Part shown: one piece after another, positions 22,634 to 33,059 of the stretch
How the letters are laid out: each line of letters begins with the position of its first letter
How positions within the stretch are numbered: the first letter of the stretch is position 1
NCBI GenBank assembly: GCA_037951105.1
Contig: JBAMJV010007697.1
Coordinates: forward strand, 56,583-120,582
Length of the DNA: 64,000 nt
Reading direction: 5' to 3'
From: Echinarachnius parma
Lineage: Eukaryota > Echinodermata > Echinoidea > Clypeasteroida > Echinarachniidae
The notes under the pieces: generated by a model
Told to the model about the DNA's origin: nothing
Database searches by the model: none
Seen by the model: the letters and a program-made list of their open reading frames with translations, nothing else
Made by a program: the position numbers and the translations under genes

Positions 22634-23339
22634 ACTCCTTCCCCCTTTACATAATTTTGCAAATACCACATTTCGGGTTATGCCATCTCACTTCCAGTAA
22701 AAAAACAATCCATTTTGGGGTAAATCCGCTTATATTTGTTAAAGACAGGGTAAAATATTTGAGCAAACAATCTTTTGTCTCCCTTGTAGAAAATGCCATA
22801 TCGTCCATAATTATGATATGCGCTACTACGGTACCCCTCCCTTTGAGCCCTCATGATACAAACAAGAATACAGTGATATAATATGTGCATTATCGTTACT
22901 CACCACTCTTATTTTTCCAATTAATACATTCATATACATGATATATTGTAGATCACGTTAAACCCATGGGGAAATATGGGAAAATAATATCAAATAAAAA
23001 ACAAAATAATTAAAACAAATAAATAAATGAATACAATGGAAATCGCCTCCTCCATCGCCACCTCGCGTAAGTTGATCCGTGGTCCGTACATGCAAACTGA
23101 TAAACATAGCCTACTCTCGAATATTGGTACTACAATAGATTTGTGAAAGAAGCCGAGAGTTATATTATAATTTCGTTGTTTTGATTTTAATTACATGTTT
23201 TATTTAATATTAGAAGGGTTTTCCCTTCCTGCTCGGAGAAATTCACCTTACCTTACATTAGCCAAGACAGTACAGTATATTTGCAAATACCGTTTGTCAT
23301 GTTCCACTCTATAAACGAAATGGGTAGCCGGCGTTGGGA
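22634..23339. other. Unique AT-rich DNA
   Basis: An ATG in good context (23036) is followed after 31 bases by GTAAGT (23067), a pattern that could be a short first coding exon but is easily produced by chance. Nothing else recognised. Confidence 0.45.
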
Positions 23340-23359
23340 GGGGGGGGGGGGGGGGGGGG
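23340..23359. repeat. Poly-G tract
   Basis: A 20-base G run. Confidence 0.95.
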
Positions 23360-24698
23360 CATGGGTTACAATAAATTGGCGGCCAGCTCCCCTCTCTCCA
23401 GTAACACAAAATACGATGAGTTTCTTTATCATAACGCATTACATTCTGTTTCATTCAAACGTAATAGATCGTACAACAATATTTTATTTAGAGGTTCATA
23501 TCAATAACAGGGCTGCTTAGAATTAGTAATAATGATCATAATTATTATAACAAAAACAATTGTATTGGTAATTAGGAAGATTGTCAGCCCGTTCCCATCC
23601 GCAAGAAAAACAATGCACCTAAAATTAGTCAAAATAAGTCGTTGCCAATGCCATAGCCAAGGTTCAGCTCCGGAGGGAGGGGGCGTGGATAATTATTTAT
23701 TTATTTATTTATTCCTGCATGTCTCACAGTAAACAATTTCGTACATAAGAATAAACTGTCATAACATTGACATAGAAACACACAGAGGTCGGCAATATAA
23801 GCTAGAAGCTTGAAGTGATGCCATACCTAAGATTTACAAGTTTTACATATTCTTAAAACATAGATAAACATAAATTAAGGGGCGGCCAGAGCCCCTCCCC
23901 CCAAAGGGTGGTTTTCTTTTTGTTTTATTAATGTCCCCCATTACTGCCCATAGGATGACAATGGGTGGAAATAGACGTCTCCACCGGGGTGGCCAGGGGG
24001 TATATCACCCCTTTTCCCCGTTACCATGCATCCCGCACAGGTCTCTCCATTCGGAAAGGGGTAAGGGTGAATTTAACCACTTTTCAACGCCGAATGAATT
24101 ATCTATTAGCTTAGTTCAGCCGGCGGTGATTGTAGCTAGAGAGCCGGTACGTGAGCTGAATTTGGCGACTGAAAGAGAGTGACGAGTTGAGAAAAGAATG
24201 ACCGAAATACAGTCTTGAGACAGACAGAAACAAATCACACGTCGAGTGAAGGGTATATATGTGATTGACCTCAAACATAATAATTATTAAAAACTGACTT
24301 CATTACATATCTTATGTTGATGAAAGTACATGTATGTATAATGATAGTAATAAAAAAGGGTCTGCCAAAAAGCCATAGCCTGTAGAGTAAAAACGTCCTC
24401 ATAAATAACCAAAAATCATGATAAGTCCACCCCCACATCATTCAATATCTAAACAACATTGGTAAAGTGTGACATAATTTTGAGAGAGAAGCTGCTGAAA
24501 TAAGAACATGATAATAATGCATTGTTGATACTTATTTAATCGTAAATCTACAAATATTACCACGATATATACATGTATAATGTATCACTATTGTAAGGCA
24601 TTATGTTGTGTCAGACAATAGTTTTTACTGGCGATTATTGCGTGTTACAGCTAATCTTTTCATGTGCATTTTTTTGTTAATGGACATGCATGTAACCC
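23360..24698. other. Unique AT-rich DNA with (TTTA)n
   Basis: A TTTA or TTAT tract lies at 23692-23712, with G-rich and C-rich pieces near 23670 and 23880-23910. The rest is unremarkable. Confidence 0.5.
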
Positions 24699-25227
24699 TT
24701 AAAGGGCAATGAAACTATGGCTTTTGGCTATTATTATCGTTTAGAGGGTGAACAGACATTTTATTTGATACATAACTTGGCAATTTTGGCCTCCTGGATC
24801 CCATGAAATCCTTACGTGAACATACCCACATTTTACTAATTCTTACGGCGGCAAAAGGTGATGGGAGCGGCCATGCTCTTGTAATTGCCCGACATGCTTT
24901 GCAAACTATGACGAGTGCGCTACGGGCCGAACAAAAAGCTTTTCACTGATTTACAGACTCGTCAAAGCATCTACAAGTATTCAGACAATGGTAACAATAG
25001 GTCCTATTGAAATGCATTAGTGCATATCACTGACCATAAGTCCGCACATACCTAATAATGGCGGCCTCCAGTGTTCGCATGAATAGTGGTAAGCCCGATA
25101 GAGTTTTCACATATTTCTCCCAAAGCAGAAATCTGAGTCGGAGTTATGTTATATATAATAAAAAGGCATATTACGATACCGTATATCAAGTAGGATAAAC
25201 TCTATTCTTGAGTTGCATTGCCCTTTA
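24699..25227. mobile_element. TTAA-type MITE, 529 bp
   Basis: The left end is TTAAAGGGCAATGAAAC and the right end GTTGCATTGCCCTTTA, an inverted pair with one mismatch near the inside. The right TTAA is mutated to TTAG. The interior is non-coding. No second copy seen in the window. Confidence 0.75.
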
Positions 25228-25253
25228 GTGTTTGGGTCATTTCACCATTTTAG

Positions 25254-25413
25254 TCTTTGACTTATACACGTTATTCTCCAGAGATCAACGGTGAAATAGT
25301 TTGTTTTATTCCAAAGAAATATGTATATCTTGTATTTCTTCTTATTATTATTATCATCAGTGCCGTGGTCGTTGTCGTCGTAATCAAAGCAGAAGATTGT
25401 GAAATGACTAACG
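25254..25413 (+). CDS. Candidate exon encoding a membrane segment (partial)
   Basis: An open stretch lies between an acceptor-like CACCATTTTAG (ends 25253) and a donor AACG/GTAAGC (25414). It starts in phase 0 and ends in phase 1. The peptide has a charged N-terminal part, CFIPKKYVY, then about 20 Ile, Val and Leu residues, then KAEDCEMTNG, which looks like a single membrane span. The hydrophobic run is encoded by ATT and GTC triplet repeats, so it may be microsatellite-derived. The pyrimidine tract is short because a MITE ends only 26 bp upstream. Function not recognised. Confidence 0.22.
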
Positions 25414-26147
25414 GTAAGCGTGATACGCGTTTCCATGGATACTCTATATCGGGCGAAACCTTCGCGCGCAAACTTCCATTACACTGGATCCCTTAATCTT
25501 AAGGAAAATGATACGAAACGAAAGAGAAGATGAAGCGTGCATATCAAGCTGTGGATATCGTAATATTCTGTAAAATATTACACTTTTCTAGTTGAGAGTA
25601 TGCACCATGAAGGGCTTATGACAAGCCCTCGCCCCGTAATCCAAACAGCAAAGCCGGATTTCAAGCTTGGTGTGAGTAAAAAATGATCCTGAAATCCCCT
25701 TTCCCCCATTTTCCCGCCATTTTCTTCAGGAAAGTGTGCGAAACGACCGTAGCAATATACACGCAGAAATGAGAATGTAAATGAAAACAAACACAGTTAA
25801 TGCAATACGATATAAAATCACGACATAAAACGCTAGACATTATAGCGAATCGTGATCGTTATGGGGTAATGCACGTAATAAACGCATTGTTCATGAACAA
25901 AGGAAAACTGGTATATCGAAGAGGGGAAAAATATTAAAAGAAAATAAATTAAGTCAAGTTACTAAAGATTTGCATCATCGTTCATACAACGAAGTTAGGT
26001 AAAATAATTATGAGGTAATGTGCAATAACATAAATGTAGCACAAACGGTAGAATAAAAAATAAAAAAAAACATTTTTATACAACCACGAACTTTATGTTT
26101 GGTACATCGAAGTATAACGATTATGACGTGTGATTATTACAGGATCA
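25414..26147. other. Unique AT-rich DNA, no gene seen
   Basis: No repeat or coding signal recognised. Confidence 0.55.
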
Positions 26148-26285
26148 GGGCCCCGGTGCAGAAAGAAATACAATCGACTGTAAAGTTAACAATTAAATGC
26201 AAGTCAGAAAACTTGCACATTTGAACCAACCAAGTAACATTGAGTTATAAGTTCCTTGTAAGATTGTTAGCTGGATCAAAGGATA
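26148..26285. mobile_element. GGGCCC...AGATACAATCGATT-family MITE, degraded
   Basis: It begins GGGCCCCGGTGCAGAAAGAA, then ATACAATCGACTGTAA and AAGTCAGAAAACTTGCACAT, in the order of the intact copy at 36783-36948. The right arm is poorly preserved. Confidence 0.6.
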
Positions 26286-26334
26286 ACATTATGACTAACA
26301 TAATACAGCAGAGCCCTTCAAGATATTAAACAAG

Positions 26335-26586
26335 TTTAAGGGATCTAGTAATATTATTTAGAATTATAGTCGTTCTCACATACACGGTTGCATTCGTATT
26401 ACCGAAAGAAGCATGGAACAGGTTTCGTTAAAATTCTGTATTTCTGTATCGTAATAAAGATGTTTATGAAATCGAAATGTTCGGATTTGCTCAGAAATGT
26501 TCACACCCCTCCCAGTGAACATATCGGATCACATAAATTCACATGTTATCAACCTTTGGTAAATTGTTGCACAAATTACTAGATCT
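26335..26586. mobile_element. GATCTAGTAAC-family MITE, degraded
   Basis: The left end AAGGGATCTAGTAA and the right end TTACTAGATC are inverted. The interior has 'ATTCGTATTACCGAAAGAAGCATGG' split over 26392-26416, which also occurs at 20811-20835. The right edge is adjoined by the TTA-flanked MITE at 26591. Confidence 0.6.
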
Positions 26587-26590
26587 GTTA

Positions 26591-26809
26591 AGCCCGGCGC
26601 AGACAGAGCCGACTCGACCCGATCCGACTGGTTTACTGATTAACTCAGTATGCGTTGCCTCAGGACTCCGGTGTTGCCAGTTAAGAACCAATCTAAGATC
26701 ATTCGAGGCCAATTCAACATGTTGAATCGGCTCCGGTTCAACGAAACTGACTTTAGCCTAACAGAAAACCAGTCGGATCGGATCGAGTCGGCTCTGTCTG
26801 CGCCGGGCT
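26591..26809. mobile_element. Harbinger-like MITE, 219 bp, TTA target sites
   Basis: The termini AGCCCGGCGCAGACAGAGCC and its complement form inverted repeats of about 45 bp, continuing through GACTCGACCCGATCCGACTG. TTA flanks both sides (26588-26590 and 26810-26812). A 3-bp TTA duplication is the usual signature of the PIF/Harbinger superfamily. The second copy is at 57582-57793. Non-coding and notably GC-rich at the ends. Confidence 0.85.
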
Positions 26810-26812
26810 TTA

Positions 26813-27094
26813 GTAAATTTGTCTAAATCAATCGACTGAAAAAATCCTGTAGTTGTATACATCTAGAGGTTCTGTTGTGCCATGCATGTGGTGTTCCCCT
26901 TATTGTATAAGTAGCATGAAATACGTGTTGGATTGTAAAATTCCTAATCCGAGATATATACTTCAAGATAGACTTCGAAAGTATCCTCGGGATACTTTCA
27001 ACTGTGTGCAAATAACAGTCTGCATTGTCGCTTATTTCTTGGACGCGAGGCATTTAATTTAACATTACACTGTCACGCGTTACCATGGGTGTCG
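26813..27094. other. Unique DNA, no gene seen
   Basis: A small hairpin with 10-bp arms (GAAAGTATCC, three bases, GGATACTTTC) lies at about 26977-26999. No other feature. Confidence 0.5.
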
Positions 27095-27205
27095 ATCACG
27101 GGGGATGGGGGATATACCCCCCCCCCCCCCCAATATTTCAGGTGGGGGATGGCCTGTATTATTACCCCCCCCCCCCCCCCCCCCCAATATTTGGGAGGGT
27201 AAAAA
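27095..27205. repeat. Two-unit poly-C repeat with AATATTT
   Basis: Each unit has a G-rich segment (GGGGGAT), then a C run (27117-27131, 27165-27185), then AATATTT. Two C runs of 15 and 21 bases lie 33 bp apart. Confidence 0.8.
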
Positions 27206-27957
27206 CAAAAAAAGTATACCTGTATACTGGCACATGTAATTGTGGAAGTGGCTACCAAATTGGACTAATGTGCAACGTTTTCTTTATAATTATTTAGGTA
27301 CTACCACCAGACATTTAATTGTTTGTGTTATGATAATATGCCTGTATATGTTCGTCTCACTGAAGTGAGATTTATCAATATAAGATGTGAATGCATAAAC
27401 GTTACAGACTAATCAGTGCATAATGAAACTCTTGACCGTGGACGTTGAAATATAACCGCCTTGATGCACATAGTATCCATTTGGTTGATCATGGAATGTT
27501 TTACTGAACCTGAAGATACCTGAAAAAGAATGAGACTGTCTTTTAAGTAAACAAATGTTTAGGTACATAGTACATTGAAACAAATATTCGGAATATTGTT
27601 ATGAATGCAACATACAGTTATACAGAAAACATGTGCAAACAATAATAATACAGTAGTAGTTTGAAAATAACTCTTCCTTTCTGTATTATCAACATGATCA
27701 TGCACCAACGTAATCAAGAAAGGAAACTTTTGAATCCTAACACGAGTCGTGCTACATTGCAAGACCATGAGGTTAACAAATTCACATCTATTTAGATGAT
27801 GTATGTACTTCAATACTTGCGTACTAGGCATTTACATAATAATACATAATAAATGCATAACATGTGGTTTATGTTTTAAATGAAAACTCTTCTTCTCATT
27901 GTGTGCCATTGTGTGGTGACTTTGAGCATCCAGTTGTGTATGTGACTGATGCGTATA
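27206..27957. other. Unique AT-rich DNA, no gene seen
   Basis: No repeat or exon-like signal recognised. Confidence 0.5.
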
Positions 27958-28260
27958 GTTTCTTATATTTATTTATTTATTCAAATATATTTATACATGA
28001 TAGCCTGATCAGCAAGGATACTGTTTTTCGTCCTGATATAACATCATACAATATAAATAATACAATAATACATTAATATGATAGACATAATAAATTTAAA
28101 AATATGTACAAATAGCGTATGTCTTATGGTAAAAGTCCCTACTCACTCCTCCGTTGGCAGAAGAAGTCTTTGATTGTTTTCTGCAAACTTGATTTCATAA
28201 ATTGTGTTTATTTATAACACGGCAACTCAGAAACAAGTTTATAAAAGCTCCCTCGCAATG
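27958..28260. repeat. (TTTA)n-headed repeat fragment
   Basis: A TTTATTTATTTATTCAAATA start is followed by TTTATACATGATAGCCTGATC. Its style suggests the tail of a retroelement, but I cannot name the family. On the minus strand 28140-28195 contains a 17-codon stretch starting ATG AAA TCA AGT and ending at a GTGAGT donor. It has no support beyond that. Confidence 0.35.
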
Positions 28261-28269
28261 ACTGATCAT

Positions 28270-28285
28270 CCCCCCCCCCCCCCCC
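28270..28285. repeat. Poly-C tract
   Basis: A 16-base C run. Confidence 0.95.
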
Positions 28286-28356
28286 GATCATGAGAAGAAA
28301 TCGACGCCCTTGCACGCTACTCAGTATACGTGGGCCTTGCATACCGCATAATATAT

Positions 28357-28690
28357 TTTAAAGGGATCTAGTAACTAATTTGGCAAGTGCGAAAAGTGAT
28401 GAATGGTTGGTATAATGTGTTTTGTTGTGATCTGATACGCCCACTGATAAATGTGTGAACATTTCATGTTCAATGGATGTTTCGAACACTCGTAACTAGG
28501 CTAGATTGTGTGCACTAGGTATAACACTGTGCCAGTGTATATTTCACGTCGTGCACAAGGCGGTCGCAAGACGGCACCGCACGTCTGATAAATTGACGAA
28601 TCCCAAACTAGTATTTTAACCCACTATATCAGTATGGGCAAATGGCAACGAAATAATGTCGTGAATCCTGCCGATACCCTTTAAGTTTAT
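28357..28690 (+). mobile_element. GATCTAGTAAC-family MITE, left half preserved
   Basis: It opens TTAAAGGGATCTAGTAACTA and continues with AAAAGTGATGAATGGTTGGT and GTGTGAACATTTCATGTT, as in 11171-11566. The right half is diverged, ending near GATACCCTTTAA (28674-28685). Confidence 0.7.
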
Positions 28691-28716
28691 TTGTTTCAAG
28701 GGATCTCTTGAAGAGG

Positions 28717-28759
28717 AAATGATGCGAGAAGAAGTAGACTACTTCTTCTCGCATCATTT
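28717..28759. repeat. Perfect 43-bp palindrome
   Basis: AAATGATGCGAGAAGAAGTAG is followed by one A and then the exact reverse complement of the first 21 bases. There is no mismatch. It lies just right of a diverged MITE and would form a 21-bp hairpin with almost no loop. Confidence 0.97.
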
Positions 28760-29099
28760 TTATTATTTTTTGTTTTGTATTTCATATCTTGTTTGATTGC
28801 CTCTATGAAAATGATATGGGATCAGGGTGATGCAATCACGTTGTGCGTGCTGGTGAGGTCTTGCGACGACTTTTGTATCATTAAGTCGCCGCATCCATTT
28901 CTCACTATCCTCCCCCCCCCCCCCCCCCCCCTCATCACGTTGCTCCTTTTTATTTTCACCTCCCCCTCTTTCGCCCTGCGATAGCACCTCCTTAAAACTA
29001 CATTTTATTTACCTCTATAATGTATAATATTAATATTTCAGTGATAACCATTGTTCTACCAACGGGCCCTGCATACATGTGTGTTATTATAATATACCC
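28760..29099. other. Unique DNA with poly-C tract
   Basis: A 20-base C run lies at 28912-28931. No gene signal. Confidence 0.6.
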
Positions 29100-29295
29100 T
29101 ACTCCGTTCTATGAATTTAAAGCGCCTGATTAGAAAGACAATAGGAAATTGAGACGCGCCCATTACTATTATGGTATTTGGTATAATGACTCGGCCGGGG
29201 CTTGAACCAGCAACCTCCAGTACGTAACATGAGACGGGCCATCTATATACCTCTGGTCCACCAAGTGATTCGATACATTATCGCAGGTAGCCAGC
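29100..29295 (-). mobile_element. tRNA-derived SINE fragment, minus orientation
   Basis: On the minus strand TGGTGGACCAGAGGTATATA is followed by GGTTGCTGGTTCAAGCCCC, which contains a GGTTCAAGCC B-box-like core. On the plus strand the segment starts with an AAAGCGCCTGAT-type motif like that in other SINE tails here. It has the ordering of a tRNA-derived head and short body. The A box is imperfect. Confidence 0.45.
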
Positions 29296-29721
29296 CACTT
29301 CATTGAAAAAAGATATCCTCAACATTAATTGAAGCGGGCCAGGCTTCCAGCATTTGTTTGACCATCGATCCATTCATCCCCCTTCACCCCACCCCTGGCC
29401 ACCCTCCTTCGTCCCGCATCCGACATGATCACACATCAGATAGATAGGTGTCATTTCACCCCCTTGCTCTCCAAGATCAAAGGGAAGCCGCGTATGTATT
29501 CAGTATTATCGGTATAGTTACCTCCGACGACGGATAATCACGCATGTGCTACTTTAGTATCATCGCTGTATCGTTTTCTCTTCTTTCTGGCGTCTAATGT
29601 CACCAAAATTATATTTTTTTCTGCCATCTCTTGTGTCTTCGAGTCCCTTACTTTTTGTTTCTCTTTCTCTCTCCTTATTTCTCTCTCTATGTAGTTATGT
29701 TACTCTTTATCTATATCCTCT
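29296..29721. other. Unique DNA, no gene seen
   Basis: CT-rich at 29625-29690. Nothing else recognised. Confidence 0.5.
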
Positions 29722-29776
29722 CCGTTTATCACACACATACACAAACACATACACAAACACACACAAACACACAAAA

Positions 29777-29854
<78 letters not shown>

Positions 29855-29855
29855 G
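29722..29855. repeat. (CA)n microsatellite, interrupted
   Basis: About 130 bp of CA units with AAA interruptions. Frames through it on both strands are artefacts. Confidence 0.95.
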
Positions 29856-30106
29856 CACACACGAAGAAAGGATATCCCCTACAATATCGTTTTTGACAGT
29901 TGATACAAAAAAAAAAAAAAAAATAAGGAACGTTGTCGCCCAAAATCATTTAGTTCGAAATTAATGATAAGATAAAAATATTGATTTGAGAAGGAATTGT
30001 ATATAATATAATACTTTCGTGGTATATTTGACGTGGTCGATTTCTATGTAGCACAAAACATGTCGAGAGGACAAGCAAACGAAATACATAATGCAAACAA
30101 TCAACC
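29856..30106. other. Unique AT-rich DNA
   Basis: Includes a 17-base A run at 29906-29922. No gene signal. Confidence 0.55.
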
Positions 30107-30272
30107 TTAAAGGTAGTTCAGATTCGTCAAATGAGATGCGCGGCGCCATCTTGCATACGCGTTGCACACGTGCGTAATGCACGTTAGCTCAGTGTCATGC
30201 GGTGCGCGCAAACTAGCCCAGTTCAAAATGGCGACCCCGCTATGTAGCATCCCCACGCTTGATGCCCTTTAA
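30107..30272. mobile_element. TTAA-flanked GC-rich repeat, copy 1, ~166 bp
   Basis: It runs from TTAAAGGTAGTTCAGATTCG through GCGCGGCGCCATCTTG and GCGCAAACTAGCC to CCCACGCTTGATGCCCTTTAA. The copy at 56399-56565 matches over its full length. It is CpG-rich in AT-rich surroundings. The right TTTAAA is shared with further TTAA-type sequence beginning at 30269. Confidence 0.85.
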
Positions 30273-31149
30273 AGTGGTCCATTAACTTTGAAAATTTCAA
30301 CCAAAGTCACTTGGAGCTTTCACACTTATATTGTACCTTGTTTGAAATGAAATCTATTTTAAACTTTTGATCACAATACAAATATTTAACTACCAATACA
30401 GATGAACTTTCATAGTAATATTGTACCTTGTTGTTTGGCTTACGGTAACAGAAGAATGAAATGGGTTTTAATTTTTCAAATGTCTCCCCAATTTTTGGAG
30501 ATTTTAAAGATTGAATTTTAAAGCGTTTATAGACGCTTTCGACCCTAGTCAAGAGTATCCGAATTCGCATACTTCACGCGAACGATCGGGATAAAATCAG
30601 AAATTGATTTTGTTTCTGTTTTCACTATAGGTAAACATTTTTTTGTATGAAGATCTCGCATATCACTCTCAAGAATCTTATAATAAAGTTGGTACATGTA
30701 TATATGATTGAAGAGTCAAATATTACTTTTGGGAAAATGTATAAAGTTAATCGATCACTTGGAAATATTTTCATAAATGAGATCTGGGTCTCAAAGACCC
30801 TTTGTTCACCTGCATTGTTGTTGTTGTTTTCCTTGTTCTGGTCATTGTTGCAATTCTCCGTTCTTTATTCTTTCATTACTTGTGTTTAACAACTTCTTTA
30901 TGTGTTTATTAACAAACAAAAAATAATGAATAATACCACATGATTCCCTCCCCCGTGTCCCCATTCAAGATGTGACTGATCACCGAGATTTACGGCTTCG
31001 TTGTCGCTACTCGCTCCACCTTTCTTATATCTTCTTATCCACCGATAATCACTACACTCTAAAATCCCCTTCCCCTTAGCCTAATAATCACTACGTAGCC
31101 AAGTGGACCTTCCCCTTTTTCGTTTAAACATCCCTTAATAATCACTATC
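30273..31149. other. Unique AT-rich DNA, possible decayed TTAA-type element
   Basis: 30269-30310 opens TTTAAAGTGGTCCATTAAC. The passage 30428-30480 (TTGGCTTACGGTAACAGAAGAATG) resembles 40519-40545 inside the element at 40446-40842, so 30273-30550 may be a diverged relative. Nothing else recognised. Confidence 0.4.
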
Positions 31150-31261
31150 ATGAAGATGAATCTTCAAAGCGAGATTAAAAACCGACTTACAGGGGAAGAT
31201 AGTCATGGTGGAAAAACCAGGGGAAAACTATGGTGTGCATCTAGTGTCAATGAATGCGTTG
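31150..31261 (+). CDS. Candidate first or internal exon, unknown protein (partial)
   Basis: ATG in acceptable context (A at -3) opens MKMNLQSEIKNRLTGEDSHG and then KTRGKLWCASSVNECV, reaching a donor GTTG/GTAAGA at 31262. The frame is also open upstream into an AT-rich stretch, so it could be part of an internal exon. The peptide is hydrophilic and carries two cysteines. I recognise no domain. Chance is a reasonable alternative. Confidence 0.2.
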
Positions 31262-31401
31262 GTAAGAAATGCGATGGAAATTACATGTATTTCATGCAAT
31301 TACATCCAATGATGTTTTCTCTGTTAAATAATCGCAAAGCTGAAATTTGAGTTCGGCAATGTCTCGTAGTTAAAAGTGAGGTGCTTTATCACTGATCATT
31401 C

Positions 31402-31487
31402 TATGATGTCTATAGACATTCATTGGTCCTTCAATTATGTCTATAGACATTCAATGACCCTTTAATGATGTATATAGACAAATTCCA
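31402..31487. repeat. Three-unit minisatellite, ~32-bp period
   Basis: Units begin ATGATGTCTATAGACATTCA, ATTATGTCTATAGACATTCA and TGATGTATATAGACAAATTC. The TCTATAGA core is itself palindromic. Confidence 0.8.
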
Positions 31488-31669
31488 TGAAATTAAAGTC
31501 TATAGCACATCTTTTTGACGTGTTCAAGAACGAAACTCCCCTAGGCTTTTACATCGATGGACGTATGTTTTACACATTTTGACCGGGTCAAACTCTAATA
31601 TTACTTTCCGAATGGTCAAGAGCACACACCTATCGAATCTTTTCTATAACCATTGGTGGATTTTTTCCT

Positions 31670-31990
31670 CATATCGATCGATGGATTCATTACTCATTAT
31701 ATAGATCGATGTTGATATGAATATCGATGAATTTATTTCTTATCGATCGATGTTGATATGCAGATCTGGATAGATCGATTGATGCTGCATACATCCATCG
31801 ATGTTGCTAAATCGATAGATAGATCCATTACTTATAACGCTCGATTTTGATCTAAAGAAAATAAAACGGTCTTTATCTCGCATTAATCGATGTTGCTATA
31901 AAGCTCGATGGGTCCATTTCTAAAAGCGATCGATGTAGCTATGAAGATCCGTGGACATTTGTTCGATGTTGCTACAAAGTTGTTTCTTTA
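31670..31990. repeat. ATCGAT-rich degenerate minisatellite
   Basis: About ten ATCGAT palindromes occur in 320 bp. The phrase CGATGTTG (or CGATGTAG) recurs at about 31707, 31748, 31799, 31889, 31942 and 31966, followed by ATATGAA-, CTATAAAG- or CTACAAAG-like text. Spacing is irregular (roughly 25-90 bp), so the array is old. Confidence 0.75.
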
Positions 31991-32039
31991 TAGATCAATG
32001 CATCATTTACCATATCATTAATCGTACCATATCCCTGTT

Positions 32040-32540
32040 AACTGACAATTGACGCCCGTCATAGAAATCCTCCGTTGTTAAAGTGCGAGGGAGGCCTGGC
32101 CCCCTTCTGTGCCGCGTTATCCTGCCTGCGAGCGACAACTCGGTCACCTCGGCGAAACATAAGCCCGGTGCGAAATTGCGCGATCATCGCGCTGTCTTTG
32201 CGTGGCAAAAAGGAGAAGAAAAAAAAGAAAGAAACTTGCCAGATAACCCCAAATCCGAGCGATGCTTCATAGCTTAATTAGCTGAGAGTCAATCAAGAGG
32301 GGGACTTTAATCACTTACTTACTTCGAAGGCGGCCCCCGACTTGACTAACTCGACTGTGTATAGCTGCGATGGAGATAGAAAGAAGCGCGCGCGCGCCGC
32401 AGCCTGCGAGATCCCTTATCTCACTAATCACACGGCGTGGATTATTTTCTTTTATATTACTCCCCTCCAGACCTCGCTCGCAATTGTGTCCGCGCAATTA
32501 CGCGCAGTTACCTTTTAACCCGTTGCCCATATCGTGACAA
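32040..32540. promoter_or_regulatory. CpG-rich unique block, enhancer or promoter candidate
   Basis: This is the largest block of GC- and CpG-rich, non-repetitive DNA in the window. It mixes CpG runs (GCGCGCGCGCCGC at 32387-32399) with homeodomain-like words (CTTAATTAGC at 32273-32282, GTCAATCA at 32289, CACTAATCAC at 32422). This composition is typical of conserved regulatory DNA near developmental genes in animals. Conservation could not be tested. Confidence 0.35.
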
Positions 32541-33059
32541 TGTGATACCCTGCAATTACCCTGTTGGAATCTCCGTATTAGGTTGACAAGGGGTTAACGT
32601 GCCCCCCTCTATTCGTGTTCTCCACCCATCCCATCGGTCTCCAACCAGGGAAATCTTTTCGGTTCGGCTTTTCATTAACTGTTTCTTTTCATCTGTTTTT
32701 TGTTTGTATCTAGATGTCATGTCGTGAATCGGCGGAGTCCGCCCGCGCGCAGTGATAACATCGCCATCGCTTTTCGTCGTTTTTTGTGTTTTACTTTTAA
32801 TAGGGCGAGAATCAGCCACACGAATCTTCGCCCGTGCACACCGCTCGCCCTATGCATGCAGGCAGTATGCCGAATGAGCTTAACCCTTCAGGGGCTGCGT
32901 CAGTGGTAAACCACATGCAAAGTTGGGTCTTTGGGGGGAGATGCTTATTATATCGATATTAAAATAATGCTTCCCGATGGGTTAAGAAGCTAGGGGGAAT
33001 CAAAACCAGCCTGCTGAGAATGTAATAGAAAAAGAATTGAGATGCACAAAAGGTCGACC
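32541..33059. other. Unique mixed-composition DNA
   Basis: Continues the unique block with moderate CpG. An 87-codon minus-strand frame at 32556-32819 opens with GTG rather than ATG and has no splice support, so no gene is called. Confidence 0.4.

Noticed and set aside
23036..23066. ATG in good context followed 31 bases later by GTAAGT
   Set aside because: Too short to distinguish from chance and no upstream promoter or downstream exon is visible.
32556..32819. 87-codon minus-strand frame with protein-like composition
   Set aside because: It would have to start at GTG; no ATG, splice site or recognised domain supports it.
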